64,000 nucleotides of DNA. Source: Rhizobium sp. 18055. Its GTDB lineage: Bacteria > Pseudomonadota > Alphaproteobacteria > Rhizobiales > Rhizobiaceae. Position numbers and translations under genes: made by a program. The notes under the pieces were generated by a model. That model had not been told where the DNA came from. It worked only from the letters and a program-made list of their open reading frames with translations, and ran no database searches. Where the stretch lies: NCBI RefSeq assembly GCF_902706285.1, contig NZ_CACSKD010000021.1, forward strand, positions 1 through 64,000. The letters are read 5' to 3'. Position 1 is the first letter of the stretch. Every line of letters starts with the position of its first letter. Of the stretch, positions 25,987-34,501 are shown in pieces.

Positions 25987-26552
25987 CAGCCAACCTCTTT
26001 CAATGCAAGCTTAAGGGTAGATAGTTTGGTGCGAAGAGACGTATCAATCTGGCGGGACCCGATTTTCACGATCAGACCACCAAGAATCGAAGGATCAACG
26101 GTCACGTTGACCACCACGTCTTTGCCGGTGACGCTCTTCAACGCCGCCTTCAATTCAGTTTCCTGCGCGGTATCCAGCGCATGGGCCGAGGTCACCTCGG
26201 CTGAGACTTCGCCGCGCTGCTTTGCGGCGATGATACGGAAGGCCTTGATCATGCCCGGAAGGGCAAACAGGCGGCGGTTACGCGCCACGACCTTGAGAAA
26301 GTTTGCGACGAAACCACTGATCCCAGCTTTTTCGCTGATCGCAACGATCGTCTTCATCTGGTCTTCAGCCGAAAAAACCGGGCTCGAGATGAAGCGCTTC
26401 AGATCGTCGCTCTCATCCAACATCGCCTGAAAACGGTCGAGATCGGCGGTCACGGAAGGGACTGCCTTTTCCTCGAGCGCCAGTTCGAACAGCGACGAGG
26501 CATATCGTTCTGCAACACCAGATACAAGCTGGGACGTGTCTGCCACGGGCAC
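25986..26552 (-). CDS. atpH: F1 ATP synthase delta subunit
   Basis: Peripheral-stalk subunit linking F1 to FO, 188 residues from GTG 26552 (PVADTSQLVSGVAERYASSL). I prefer this start because AGGGA lies five bases upstream and the N-terminus then matches rhizobial AtpH; the frame continues to 26570. The C-terminal signature GKDVVVNVTVDPSILGGLIVKIGSRQIDTS is clear. First gene of the F1 operon; FO genes are absent here, as expected for alphaproteobacteria where they form another operon. The 254-base gap upstream presumably holds the promoter, but I see no clear motif. Confidence 0.94.
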   Translation of the reverse strand: MPVADTSQLVSGVAERYASSLFELALEEKAVPSVTADLDRFQAMLDESDDLKRFISSPVFSAEDQMKTIVAISEKAGISGFVANFLKVVARNRRLFALPGMIKAFRIIAAKQRGEVSAEVTSAHALDTAQETELKAALKSVTGKDVVVNVTVDPSILGGLIVKIGSRQIDTSLRTKLSTLKLALKEVG

Positions 26553-26806
26553 AAATTTCCCTGATTTCAACCCAAGAATCCGGCCTCCGGCGGGCGCCTG
26601 ATCTAAATTCCTGAATTCGTTATGATTTCCCCCAGAAATCGCAAGAGAAGCCTCTTGCTTCTTCCGAAATTCGGGGTCCGTCTAACATAGGATATCCGGA
26701 CTCGCAACACGCGTAACGCCCTAATCCTGTTTTAGCATCGATTTCTGCCGGAAAAATGCGGAAACCGCCCGTGACCCACGGTCGCGGCCTCAGAATTCCA
26801 TATGTT

Positions 26807-27196
26807 TCAGGCCGAAAAGAAACCGAAAACGTAGCCGAGCGGCAGCGCCGCGAGAACGATCTGCACAACCAGGAGTATATAATTCATGACAGTGCCGCCC
26901 CGGTCGGAGAGCAGCGAAATGATCCGCGCAAAGGCGGCCATCGCAAACGCCGCACCAAGCGCCAGGTAGGTCCAGTTTTGCGCCAGCATGATCGCTGACA
27001 GACCCGTGCCGAGATAGAAGCCGCCCATCGAGCGCTGCTCGGCATAGCCGTCCCGCCGTTCGCCGCGCGGTGCCAGCCCGAACACTTTCATGGCATAACC
27101 CGGCGCGAACATGATGAGGAAGCCCACCAGGGATGTAAATGCCGCTGCACCGAAGGCCAGTTGCTCGCCCAGCTCCGTCGGAAAATAGAAATCCAT
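26807..27196 (-). CDS. Small four-helix membrane protein, DUF4345-like
   Basis: 129 residues with four predicted membrane segments: about 14-33, 60-78, 79-93 and 103-122. A conserved-looking loop GERRDGYAEQRSMGGFYLGTG lies between the first two. The topology and the GGFYLGTGLSAI segment recall DUF4345 proteins, but the match is by eye. Function unknown. It lies between atpH and priA on the same strand. Confidence 0.7.
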   Translation of the reverse strand: MDFYFPTELGEQLAFGAAAFTSLVGFLIMFAPGYAMKVFGLAPRGERRDGYAEQRSMGGFYLGTGLSAIMLAQNWTYLALGAAFAMAAFARIISLLSDRGGTVMNYILLVVQIVLAALPLGYVFGFFSA

Positions 27197-27309
27197 TGAA
27201 TCGACCCCGAATAACCTGATTTGCAGCCCTTATGGCACGATTGCGGCAGGCCGCAAACGCCCGCAATCGGACGATCGACAGGAAGCCCCGATTTATAGAA
27301 AACCCGGAT

Positions 27310-29523
27310 TTACAAGAAGCTCTGCGGATCGATGTCGAGCTGCACATGAATGGAGCCGCGCTCCTTCGGCGACTGCGACAGCATGGCCCGCAAGAACCCC
27401 TGCATGTCGGCGTTTTTCCGCCCATGCACCAGCAGCCGGAAGCGATGGCGGCCGCGCACGATCGCAAGCGGCGCCTCCGCCGGTCCGAGCACCGAAATCC
27501 CGGTCACGACAGGCGCCGCGTTGCGGATGCTGCGGGCATGCGCCTCGGCATCGTTGCGCGTTTCGGCCGACACGATGATCGATGCCAGCCGCCCGAATGG
27601 CGGCAGGATGGCACGCTCGCGCTCGGCGATCTCGCGCTCGTAGAAAGCAGCGGCATCGCCGGAGACGATCGCCTGCATGACAGGATGCTGCGGCTGGTAG
27701 GTCTGCAGCAGCCCGTGGCTCTTCAAGCCCGTACGCCCGGCACGCCCCGTCACCTGCGACAGCAGCTGGAACGTCCGCTCGGCTGCCCTCGGATCGCCAT
27801 TGGCCAGCCCCAGATCGGCATCGACGATCCCGACAAGCGTCATCAGCGGAAAGTTATGCCCCTTGGCGACCAGCTGCGTGCCGATGACGATATCGGCCTC
27901 GCCCTTGGCAATCGCATCGAGCTCTAGCCTGAGCCGCTTCACGCCGCCCATGATATCCGACGACAGCACGATCGTCCGTGCTTCGGGGAAGTGGCGTTCC
28001 ACCTCCTCGGCAATCCGCTCCACGCCCGGCCCGCAGGCAACGAGATGGTCGAAGGTGCCGCATTCCGGGCAGGCCTCTGGCGTGCGCTCGTTATAGCCGC
28101 ACTGATGGCACTGCAGCTGTTTCTTGAACCGGTGCTCGACCAGCCAGCTGGAGCATTGCGGGCACTGGAAGCGATGGCCGCAGACCCGGCAAAGCGTCAG
28201 CGGCGCATAGCCGCGCCGGTTGAGGAACAGCAGCGCCTGCTGCTTCTTCTCCACCGTCTTGCCGATCGCCCGCACCAGCACCGGCGACAGGAAGCCGCCG
28301 CGCTCGGGCGCATGCCGGCGCATATCGACCAGATGCAGATCGGGCAGTGCCGCGTCACCATAACGGGTCGGCAGATGAATGGTGGTGTAGCGCCCGCTCT
28401 GGCCGTTGACCTGGCTCTCCACCGATGGCGTCGCCGACACCAGCACGACAGGGAAATCCCCGATCCGCGCTCGCACCACGGCCATATCGCGGGCATTGTA
28501 ATAGACGCGATCCTCCTGCTTGTAGGCAGGGTCGTGCTCTTCATCGACGATGATCAGCCCGAGATCCTCGAACGGCAGGAACAGTGCCGAGCGCGCACCG
28601 GCAACCACCCGCACCTCCCCCATCACCGCTTGGCGCCAGACCTTCTCGCGCGTCCTCGGCGGCAGGTCGGAATGCCATTCGGCAGGCTTGGCGCCGAACC
28701 GGTCCTGGAAACGCTCCAGAAAACTCGCCGTCAGGGCAATTTCCGGCAACAGGATCAGCACTTGCTTGCCGCGCTTCAGCGTCTCGGCAATCGCCTCGAA
28801 ATAAACCTCGGTCTTGCCCGAACCGGTGACGCCATCGATCAGCGACACCGCGAACTGGCCGTTGCGCACCTCGCCGAGAATTTCCTCCGCCGCTTCCTTC
28901 TGCGGCCCGGCCAGCCGCGACGGCGCAAAATCAGGATCGGGTTTGGCGACGATCGGCGGCGGGGCCAGGAAGATCGTCTCGAATATCCCCTGCGTCACCA
29001 GTCCGTCGACGACGCTGGTCGAAACCCCTGCCGCATGCGCCAGCCCGCTGCGCGTCCACGACATCCCGTCGCCGGCCGTCTCCAGCACCCGGGCACGCGC
29101 CGGCGTCATCCGCTCCGGCTGACCGCCGACGAAGCGCAGCCCCTCGACCATCGGCTCCGGATCGAAGGCATTCGGCACCCTCAGCGCCATCCGCGCCACC
29201 AGCCCCGGCGGCGACAGCGTGTAGCTCGCCACCCAGTCGATGAAGTCGCGCATCTCTTTGGCGAGTGGCGGACAATCGAACACCTTGGTGATCGGCCTCA
29301 GCTTCTTCGGATCGACGCCCTCGTCGCCACCCTCCCAGACCGTGCCGATCACCTGGCGCGGCCCGAGCGGCACCTGCACCACCGACCCCGGCTCCACCGC
29401 AATGCCCTCGGGCACCGCATAGGAATAGGGTTTTGGCGCAGGCATGGGAACGAGCACCGCAACCGTACGGACGGCAGGCGGTGGTGCAATCGGGCCAAAG
29501 AGATCGGACGAATCTATGCTCAT
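27310..29523 (-). CDS. priA: Primosomal replication protein N' (PriA helicase)
   Basis: Replication-restart DNA helicase, 737 residues. It has an N-terminal DNA-binding domain, then Walker A in DGVTGSGKTEVY, the DEEH box in LIIVDEEHDPAYKQ, and motif III SATPS. The zinc-binding insertion has eight cysteines (CRVC...CPQC...CHQC...CPEC). Later helicase motifs include GTQLVAKGHNFP and QVTGRAGR. ATG 29523 (MSIDSSD) is chosen; it overlaps the stop of an upstream ATPase-gene fragment as ATGA. An alternative start ten codons upstream exists. Confidence 0.96.
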   Translation of the reverse strand: MSIDSSDLFGPIAPPPAVRTVAVLVPMPAPKPYSYAVPEGIAVEPGSVVQVPLGPRQVIGTVWEGGDEGVDPKKLRPITKVFDCPPLAKEMRDFIDWVASYTLSPPGLVARMALRVPNAFDPEPMVEGLRFVGGQPERMTPARARVLETAGDGMSWTRSGLAHAAGVSTSVVDGLVTQGIFETIFLAPPPIVAKPDPDFAPSRLAGPQKEAAEEILGEVRNGQFAVSLIDGVTGSGKTEVYFEAIAETLKRGKQVLILLPEIALTASFLERFQDRFGAKPAEWHSDLPPRTREKVWRQAVMGEVRVVAGARSALFLPFEDLGLIIVDEEHDPAYKQEDRVYYNARDMAVVRARIGDFPVVLVSATPSVESQVNGQSGRYTTIHLPTRYGDAALPDLHLVDMRRHAPERGGFLSPVLVRAIGKTVEKKQQALLFLNRRGYAPLTLCRVCGHRFQCPQCSSWLVEHRFKKQLQCHQCGYNERTPEACPECGTFDHLVACGPGVERIAEEVERHFPEARTIVLSSDIMGGVKRLRLELDAIAKGEADIVIGTQLVAKGHNFPLMTLVGIVDADLGLANGDPRAAERTFQLLSQVTGRAGRTGLKSHGLLQTYQPQHPVMQAIVSGDAAAFYEREIAERERAILPPFGRLASIIVSAETRNDAEAHARSIRNAAPVVTGISVLGPAEAPLAIVRGRHRFRLLVHGRKNADMQGFLRAMLSQSPKERGSIHVQLDIDPQSFL

Positions 29524-29711
29524 CGGGCGCGACCATGCCCGCAACCGCAGCAAATTGAAACCCGCGACATCGGTGCCGCAGCCTTCAGCACACGATAGAG
29601 ATTGGATTTTCCGACACCGTTTTCACCGAGAAACAACGCCGTCCCCGGCAGATCCATATGGATCGAACGGAGCGACCGGTAATTCTGGGCAAACATCGAG
29701 CGGAGCAGCAT
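29520..29711 (-). pseudogene. N-terminal fragment of an AAA (SMC/RecF-like) ATPase gene
   Basis: 63 codons that start like overcoming-lysogenization-type/RecF-like ATPases: MLLRSMFAQNYRSLRSIHMD, then Walker A FLGENGVGKSNLYRVLK. In intact relatives this is followed by about 300 more residues with Walker B and signature motifs. Here the frame turns into an unrelated Cys/Gly/Arg tail (SICCGCGHGRAR) and stops on the priA start codon. I read it as a deletion remnant. Whether the 63-residue peptide is still made is unknown. It is followed upstream by an acyltransferase gene with 21 bases between them. Confidence 0.7.
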
Positions 29712-29732
29712 GCCTCGCTTTACCCTATCCGC

Positions 29733-30680
29733 TCAGCGAAATGAATGGGCCGCGGCCATCTCCGGTTCCGCAGGCGCCACCACCGGCTGGAACCGCGCAT
29801 CGCCATTGGCCTTCAGCGCGTGCACCGTATGCGTCTCGATCGCCCGCGTGACCTCGTTGATATCGCCGTCGAGCTGCTCGACCGGGATCATCTCGCCGAT
29901 GACGAAATCGAAGCGGTCGCCGCGCTTGTTGAGCAGCTCGTGGAATACCGTCATGTCCCTGAGCTCCGTCGACCATTTGGCGAACCAGTAGAACAGCCCG
30001 GAATTGCGCGCCGTCATGTGAACAGGCAGGATCGGCAGATTGTATTTGCGCGCCAGCCCGACGGCAGACGTCTTCCATGGGCGCTCGTTGAGCGTCCCGT
30101 TTGCCCAGTAGGCGATGCGCCCGGAGGGAAACAGCACCGTCGCCTTGCCCTCGCGCACGGCATGGTTGGTCAGCTGCAGCGTCTCGCGGGCCTTCAGCTT
30201 GCTCTTGAATTCCTCGCGCCACTCGACCGGAATGACCACCTCGGCAAACCGCGGATTGACCCGCACCGCATCGCGATTGGCAAACACCATCATATCAGGC
30301 CGGCGGTGCTTCAAGAGGTCGAAGACGGCGACGCCGTCGGCAATCCCGGTCGGATGGTTGCTCACCAGAATGAAGCCGCCGCTCTGAGGAATACGTTCGC
30401 CATGGCTGACATTGATGTCGAGATCGAGCAGATCGCTCATATACTCGAAGCACTGGAAGCCCGGCATGTTGGCAACGTCATTGGCGAATTTCATCGCCTT
30501 GTTGTAGCGCAGCAGCGTGTAGAGAAACGGCCGCATCACCGGCCATAGCGGGTGACCGACGATGCGCTGTCCGCGCTCGGCAATCAGCGTATCGACGATG
30601 TGGCCGGGTTTGCCCTGGGAGACCAGTGCGACCGCTTCTGCGAACTGTCCGAATGCCGTGATGGTTTGGCGCCGTGCCAT
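29733..30680 (-). CDS. Lysophospholipid acyltransferase family protein
   Basis: A 315-residue PlsC-fold protein. The motif SNHPTGIADG (from residue 107) has the catalytic His109 and an Asp five residues on, as in the COG3176-like branch rather than the usual HX4D. VLFPSGRIAYWANG corresponds to the FPEG motif, and VPVEW-type and LPVHMTARNSGLFYW blocks follow. Substrate unknown; ornithine-lipid or phospholipid synthesis are possible. AGGA precedes the ATG. It is divergent from xerC. Confidence 0.83.
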   Translation of the reverse strand: MARRQTITAFGQFAEAVALVSQGKPGHIVDTLIAERGQRIVGHPLWPVMRPFLYTLLRYNKAMKFANDVANMPGFQCFEYMSDLLDLDINVSHGERIPQSGGFILVSNHPTGIADGVAVFDLLKHRRPDMMVFANRDAVRVNPRFAEVVIPVEWREEFKSKLKARETLQLTNHAVREGKATVLFPSGRIAYWANGTLNERPWKTSAVGLARKYNLPILPVHMTARNSGLFYWFAKWSTELRDMTVFHELLNKRGDRFDFVIGEMIPVEQLDGDINEVTRAIETHTVHALKANGDARFQPVVAPAEPEMAAAHSFR

Positions 30681-30820
30681 GCAAGATCCTGCGTCGTTGG
30701 GAGCCAGTATCGCGATTATTATGATCGAAGCATGACAGGCACTTGGCCGATGTTAGCGATTCCATAACCGTCCCTCCTTCAGAGTTGGCAGTTGAACCGG
30801 CAAATTCAAGGGGCATGGAC

Positions 30821-31756
30821 GTGAACGAACTCCTGATCATGGCCGACCCACGGCTGATGGCTGAACGCGCCGCATGGCTGCAGAGCCTTGCCAGCGAACG
30901 CCGCCTTTCCGAGCACACGCTCGACGCCTATGAGCGCGACACCCGCCAGTTCCTGACCTTCCTCACCGGCCATCTCGCCGGCCCGACGACGCTGAAGGAC
31001 ATCCACGCGCTGCGCCCCGCCGATTTCCGCGCCTTCCTCGCCGCTCGCCGCCGCGAGGGCTCCGGCGCCCGCTCGCTCGGCCGCAATCTGGCCGGCCTGC
31101 GCTCCCTGCTGCGCTATCTCGAAAAGAAGGGCCTGGTGAACGCCGCAGGTGCCGCCGCCATCCGCTCGCCGAAGCAGCCGAAATCGCTGCCGAAGCCGCT
31201 CTCCGACACACAGGCGATCACAGTTGTCAGCGACGAGGCACAGTTGCACGACGAGCCCTGGATCGCCGCCCGCGACGCCGCCGTCATGACCCTGCTCTAC
31301 GGCTGCGGCCTGCGCATCTCCGAAGCGCTCGACCTTTTGCCCGGTGATCTTCGCCCCGGCGCCACCAGCCTCAGGATCACCGGCAAGGGCAACAAGACCC
31401 GCCTGGTGCCGCTGCTCTCCGTCGTCTTCGATGCCGTCGAGAAATACCGGGCGCTCTGCCCCTATCACCTGGCCGCCGACCAGCCGCTGTTTCGCGGCGC
31501 CCGCGGCGGCAAGCTGCAGCAGGCGATCATCCAGCGCACCATGCAGAAGATGCGCAGCGCCTTCGGCCTGCCCGACACCGCCACCCCGCACGCACTGCGC
31601 CACTCCTTTGCCACCCATCTTCTGGCCGGTGGCGGCGATCTGCGCACCATCCAGGAACTGCTCGGCCACGCCAGCCTGTCGACCACGCAGATCTATACCG
31701 GTGTGGATTCAGCAAGGCTTCTCGAGGTTTACGACCGCGCCCACCCCCGGGCGTAA
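30821..31756 (+). CDS. xerC: Tyrosine recombinase XerC
   Basis: Chromosome-dimer resolution at dif, 311 residues from GTG 30821. Catalytic residues are visible: Arg in LLYGCGLRISEAL, Lys in GKGNKTR, HxxR in HALRHSFATHLL, His in ELLGHASLSTTQ and the nucleophile Tyr in QIYTGVD. AAGGGG lies seven bases before GTG 30821, which decides the start; ATG 30815 and TTG 30743 are in frame but worse placed. Neighbour priA is the usual companion in Rhizobiaceae. Confidence 0.93.
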   Translation: MNELLIMADPRLMAERAAWLQSLASERRLSEHTLDAYERDTRQFLTFLTGHLAGPTTLKDIHALRPADFRAFLAARRREGSGARSLGRNLAGLRSLLRYLEKKGLVNAAGAAAIRSPKQPKSLPKPLSDTQAITVVSDEAQLHDEPWIAARDAAVMTLLYGCGLRISEALDLLPGDLRPGATSLRITGKGNKTRLVPLLSVVFDAVEKYRALCPYHLAADQPLFRGARGGKLQQAIIQRTMQKMRSAFGLPDTATPHALRHSFATHLLAGGGDLRTIQELLGHASLSTTQIYTGVDSARLLEVYDRAHPRA

Positions 31757-31842
31757 TCCTTTGTTAACGTCTTCCCTTAAAGGAATATGCGCAGGCGAGC
31801 GCGTAGAGCTAGGGCCTTACTCTTTGTGACCGGAACACCATC

Positions 31843-32952
31843 ATGACGATCTCCCTTGGCCACCGCAGCCAGCCCATGGCAACAAGGCTTATGGCAACAC
31901 GGCTCCCCGCTTCCCCGGGCAATATCGTGCTCTGGCTGATCGCCGCCTTCCATGTGGTGCTCGCCGCCATGCTGATCACAGCTCTCGTCTCCGTCTCGCC
32001 GGCTGCCGCCGCGGACGAGGCCAGCTGCACCGGCCGCAACATCCTTGATGATCTCAAGCAAAGCGATCCGGCCCGCTACGCGCAGGCAGTCAAGGAAGGC
32101 GATGCGGTGCCGAACGGCAAAGGCATCTTCTGGAAGATCGAAAAGCCGGGCATCAAGCCCTCATGGCTGCTCGGCAGCATGCATGTCACCGATCCGCGCG
32201 TGCTGCAGCTGCCGCCGCGCACCCAGGCCGCCCATGACGCCGCCGACACCATCGTCATCGAATCCGACGAGATCCTCGACGAGAAGAAGGCCTCGGCCGC
32301 TTTGATGATGAAGCCCGAGCTGATGATGTTCACCGATGGCACCACCATCGAAAAGCTGCTCTCGCATGAGGACTACACCCGCCTCGAGGAAGGCCTGAAG
32401 CAGCGCGGCATTCCGCTTTCCGCCGTCTCGCGCATGCGCCCGTGGATGATCTCGAGCGTCGTTGCGCTGCCGAGCTGCGAAATGGCCCGCAAGGCCAAGG
32501 GCGTGCAGTTCCTCGACCAGAAGATCGCTACCGATGCGGTCGCCGAGGGCAAGCAGGTCAAGGGCCTGGAAACGCTTTCCGAGCAGTTGCAGGCGATGGC
32601 CGAGCTGCCGACGGAATTCCACATGAAATCGCTGATCGAGACGCTGGAACTCGGATCGAAGATGAACGACGTGGTCGAGACCATGACCGATCTCTACCTC
32701 ACCGGCGATATCGGCATGACCATGCCGATGCTGAAGACCGTCTCGCCCGAGGGCGAGGAGGAAGACAGCGACTACGCCGCCTTCGAGCAGCGCATCATCC
32801 TCGACCGCAACAAGGTCATGGCCGAACGCGCCGCCCCGATCCTTGCCAACGGCAACATCTTCATGGCCGTCGGCGCGCTGCACCTGCCGGGCGAACAGGG
32901 CGTCATCGAACTGCTGCGTAAGCAGGGCTTTACGCTGACGGCGGTGAACTGA
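31843..32952 (+). CDS. TraB/GumN family protein
   Basis: 369 residues with an N-terminal membrane or signal segment (about 28-57, ending SPAAAADEA). The TraB/GumN domain follows, with SWLLGSMHVTDPRVLQLPPR near the start, TIVIESDE, and the C-terminal NIFMAVGALHLPGEQGVIELL. The two GxxH-type motifs are those of the tiki-like metalloprotease superfamily. A periplasmic protease-like role is plausible but unproven. A TTAA-N9-TTAA sequence lies in the 86-base gap after xerC. Confidence 0.87.
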   Translation: MTISLGHRSQPMATRLMATRLPASPGNIVLWLIAAFHVVLAAMLITALVSVSPAAAADEASCTGRNILDDLKQSDPARYAQAVKEGDAVPNGKGIFWKIEKPGIKPSWLLGSMHVTDPRVLQLPPRTQAAHDAADTIVIESDEILDEKKASAALMMKPELMMFTDGTTIEKLLSHEDYTRLEEGLKQRGIPLSAVSRMRPWMISSVVALPSCEMARKAKGVQFLDQKIATDAVAEGKQVKGLETLSEQLQAMAELPTEFHMKSLIETLELGSKMNDVVETMTDLYLTGDIGMTMPMLKTVSPEGEEEDSDYAAFEQRIILDRNKVMAERAAPILANGNIFMAVGALHLPGEQGVIELLRKQGFTLTAVN

Positions 32953-33451
32953 GGGCTTTCAGCCGCTTGCCCATATGGGCCATCATCGCCACTACCACCA
33001 GATTGTGGAACGGCGTGATGACCGCGATGTATATCCGGCCGATCAGAATCTTGCGCCGCACCAGCGTCGTGGCGCTCACCCGCTTGACATCACCCGCATC
33101 CTCGACATCGATGACGACGCGAAAGTCGAGATGCCGGTCGTCGAAACCGACGATTACCTGCCGCGCGGATTGTGACAGCAACGGGAATATCCCGATCTTT
33201 TCCAGCCCCTCGGGCAAATCATGCGCTGCCGTCTTCAGCCCCAGTAGCGGACCGACGATCAGGTTACGCAACCGCATCAGACCTGTAATCCAGAACGGCG
33301 CATAGCCGAGCATCAGCCGCGCGGCCTTGATCGCCGTCAGTGATTCGGCAGGCACGCTCAGCTGATAGCAATCCGCCCAGTCGGCCTGCGGCAGCGCCGA
33401 ATGCGGCAGGCATGGCGCGATCTTCAAAGGTCTGGCTGGCATCCACAACAT
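32930..33451 (-). CDS. DUF2867 family protein
   Basis: 173 residues. PHSALPQADWADCYQLSVP near the N-terminus, then YAPFWITGLMRLRNLIVGPLLGLK, FPLLSQSARQVIVGFDDRHLDFR and a hydrophobic C-terminal stretch (ITPFHNLVVVAMMAHM). This is the order of blocks in DUF2867 proteins, a SRPBCC-like ligand-binding fold of unknown role. ATG 33451 has GAGGAA upstream. It overlaps the end of the TraB/GumN gene tail-to-tail by 23 bases. Confidence 0.78.
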   Translation of the reverse strand: MLWMPARPLKIAPCLPHSALPQADWADCYQLSVPAESLTAIKAARLMLGYAPFWITGLMRLRNLIVGPLLGLKTAAHDLPEGLEKIGIFPLLSQSARQVIVGFDDRHLDFRVVIDVEDAGDVKRVSATTLVRRKILIGRIYIAVITPFHNLVVVAMMAHMGKRLKALSSPPSA

Positions 33452-33621
33452 GGCTGTCTCTTCCTCGGCAACAGTCTGGCCCAACAGATAGCACGTTGAG
33501 CCATGCAGCGCCGCCCTGTGCGGCAGCCTGCGGCAATACGCGCCGCCTCGTTGCTCGCCAGCAGTAACGCCTACACGACGCCGGCACGACATCCTCCGGG
33601 CAATGAGCGAGCGCCACGCAT

Positions 33622-33781
33622 CCCTTCTCCCTAGTGGGGAGAAGATGCCGGCAGGCAGATGAGGGGGATGAGGCGCGCAAGCGCCGAATAGCGCATAAGG
33701 TACAAAAAGTCGGCTGATGGACTACCGAGTAGCCCCCTCATCCGGCCCTGCGGGCCACCTTCTCCCCAAGGGGAGAAGGGG
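33622..33781. repeat. Two RIME-like units in inverted orientation
   Basis: In the 345-base gap between the DUF2867 and parE genes. One unit (33622-33672) runs CTTCTCCC...GGGGAGAAG then GATGAGGGGG. The second (33731-33781) runs CCCCCTCATCC, GGCCCTGCGGGCC, then CTTCTCCCC/GGGGAGAAG. They are mirror images around a 60-base spacer. The modules are shared with the element at 1.3 kb and the one at the window end. Confidence 0.8.
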
Positions 33782-33796
33782 ACGACGCGCCACTGC

Positions 33797-34087
33797 CTAC
33801 GCCAGCCAACTCTCCACGTCGCGCGGACCGTAAACGATGGTCACCACCAAGATCCCGTCAGCCGTTGGTTCGTAAACAGCGACATAACGCCCCTCGATCA
33901 AGATGCGCGCCGTGCGGCTCAGCTCCGGCCGGCGCGGCCCCATTTCGGGATGGCTGGCGGCGAGTTCGAATTTCTCCAGAAGTCGTCGCAACAGGCCATC
34001 GGCGGCTCGTTCATTGTCCGGTGCAATCGAACGCCAGATATCGCGCAGGTCGTCTTCCGCGCGAGGGCTGAGCGTGTATCTAGCCAC
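33797..34087 (-). CDS. parE: ParE-type toxin (RelE/ParE superfamily)
   Basis: A 96-residue protein with the ParE pattern: LSPRAEDDLRDIWRSIA helix, a second helix with RRLLEKFELAASHPEMGPRRPEL, then strands RILIEGRYVAVYEPTADGILVVTIVYGPRDVESWL. ParE toxins poison DNA gyrase; RelE-like RNase activity is the alternative. The start overlaps the antitoxin stop by 8 bases (ATGGCTAG), antitoxin first, the normal type II order. Confidence 0.88.
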   Translation of the reverse strand: MARYTLSPRAEDDLRDIWRSIAPDNERAADGLLRRLLEKFELAASHPEMGPRRPELSRTARILIEGRYVAVYEPTADGILVVTIVYGPRDVESWLA

Positions 34088-34355
34088 GCGACCGTGCTTC
34101 CGCCTTCAACTCTGCGAGAAGCGTATCGGCATCGACCTCACGGCCCTCACCGCTCGCCATACCCTCGTCATAGGCCTTCCTGAGACGCGCCATCTCCATC
34201 CGCCGGATTTCTTCTCGCTGCTCCCAGAGGCGCAGGGCATCGCGGACGATTTCGCTGTTCGACGCATAGCCACCATTGTCGATGGCGTTCTGCATCGTCG
34301 CCGCCTGATGCGGCGTAAGGGACACTGTGAGGGTGCGCATGTTGGTGGCTTTCAT
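34080..34355 (-). CDS. parD: ParD-type antitoxin
   Basis: A 91-residue ribbon-helix-helix antitoxin. The N-terminal strand is RTLTVSLTPHQAATMQNAI, then GGYASNSEIVRDALRLWEQRE forms the RHH helices, and the charged C-terminal tail (MASGEGREVDADTLLAELKAEA) should wrap the toxin. ATG 34355 has AAGG six bases upstream; Met at 34340 is an alternative. It should repress its own promoter in the 90 bases upstream. Confidence 0.88.
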   Translation of the reverse strand: MKATNMRTLTVSLTPHQAATMQNAIDNGGYASNSEIVRDALRLWEQREEIRRMEMARLRKAYDEGMASGEGREVDADTLLAELKAEARSRG

Positions 34356-34445
34356 GGCTGACCTTATAACACCGCCAACAGGATCTAACAAATATTGTTA
34401 GCTGCCGCCTTCGGTTGTGGATGACCGGCAACGCCTAATCCAAAC

Positions 34446-34476
34446 AAAAAAAGCCGCGGTCCTTTCGAACCGCGGC
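34446..34476 (-). terminator. Rho-independent terminator after lpdA
   Basis: On the minus strand the 8-bp arms GCCGCGGT/ACCGCGGC (34453-34460 with 34469-34476) are followed by seven T. It lies about 25 bases after the lpdA stop. Confidence 0.9.
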
Positions 34477-34501
34477 CGCATCGGGATCGCTCCCTGATGT
34501 C

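Noticed and set aside
22065..26430. Long plus-strand open frames (510 and 669 codons) over atpD and atpA
   Set aside because: Antisense shadows of the ATP synthase genes; no family resemblance and no ribosome binding site.
30821..31756. Integrase of a mobile element
   Set aside because: Sequence, length and linkage to priA fit host XerC; no attachment site or cargo is seen.
33622..33781. CRISPR or attC array suggested by repeated CTTCTCCCC/GGGGAGAAG
   Set aside because: Only two units in inverted orientation with no regular spacers; matches intergenic mosaic elements found elsewhere in the window.
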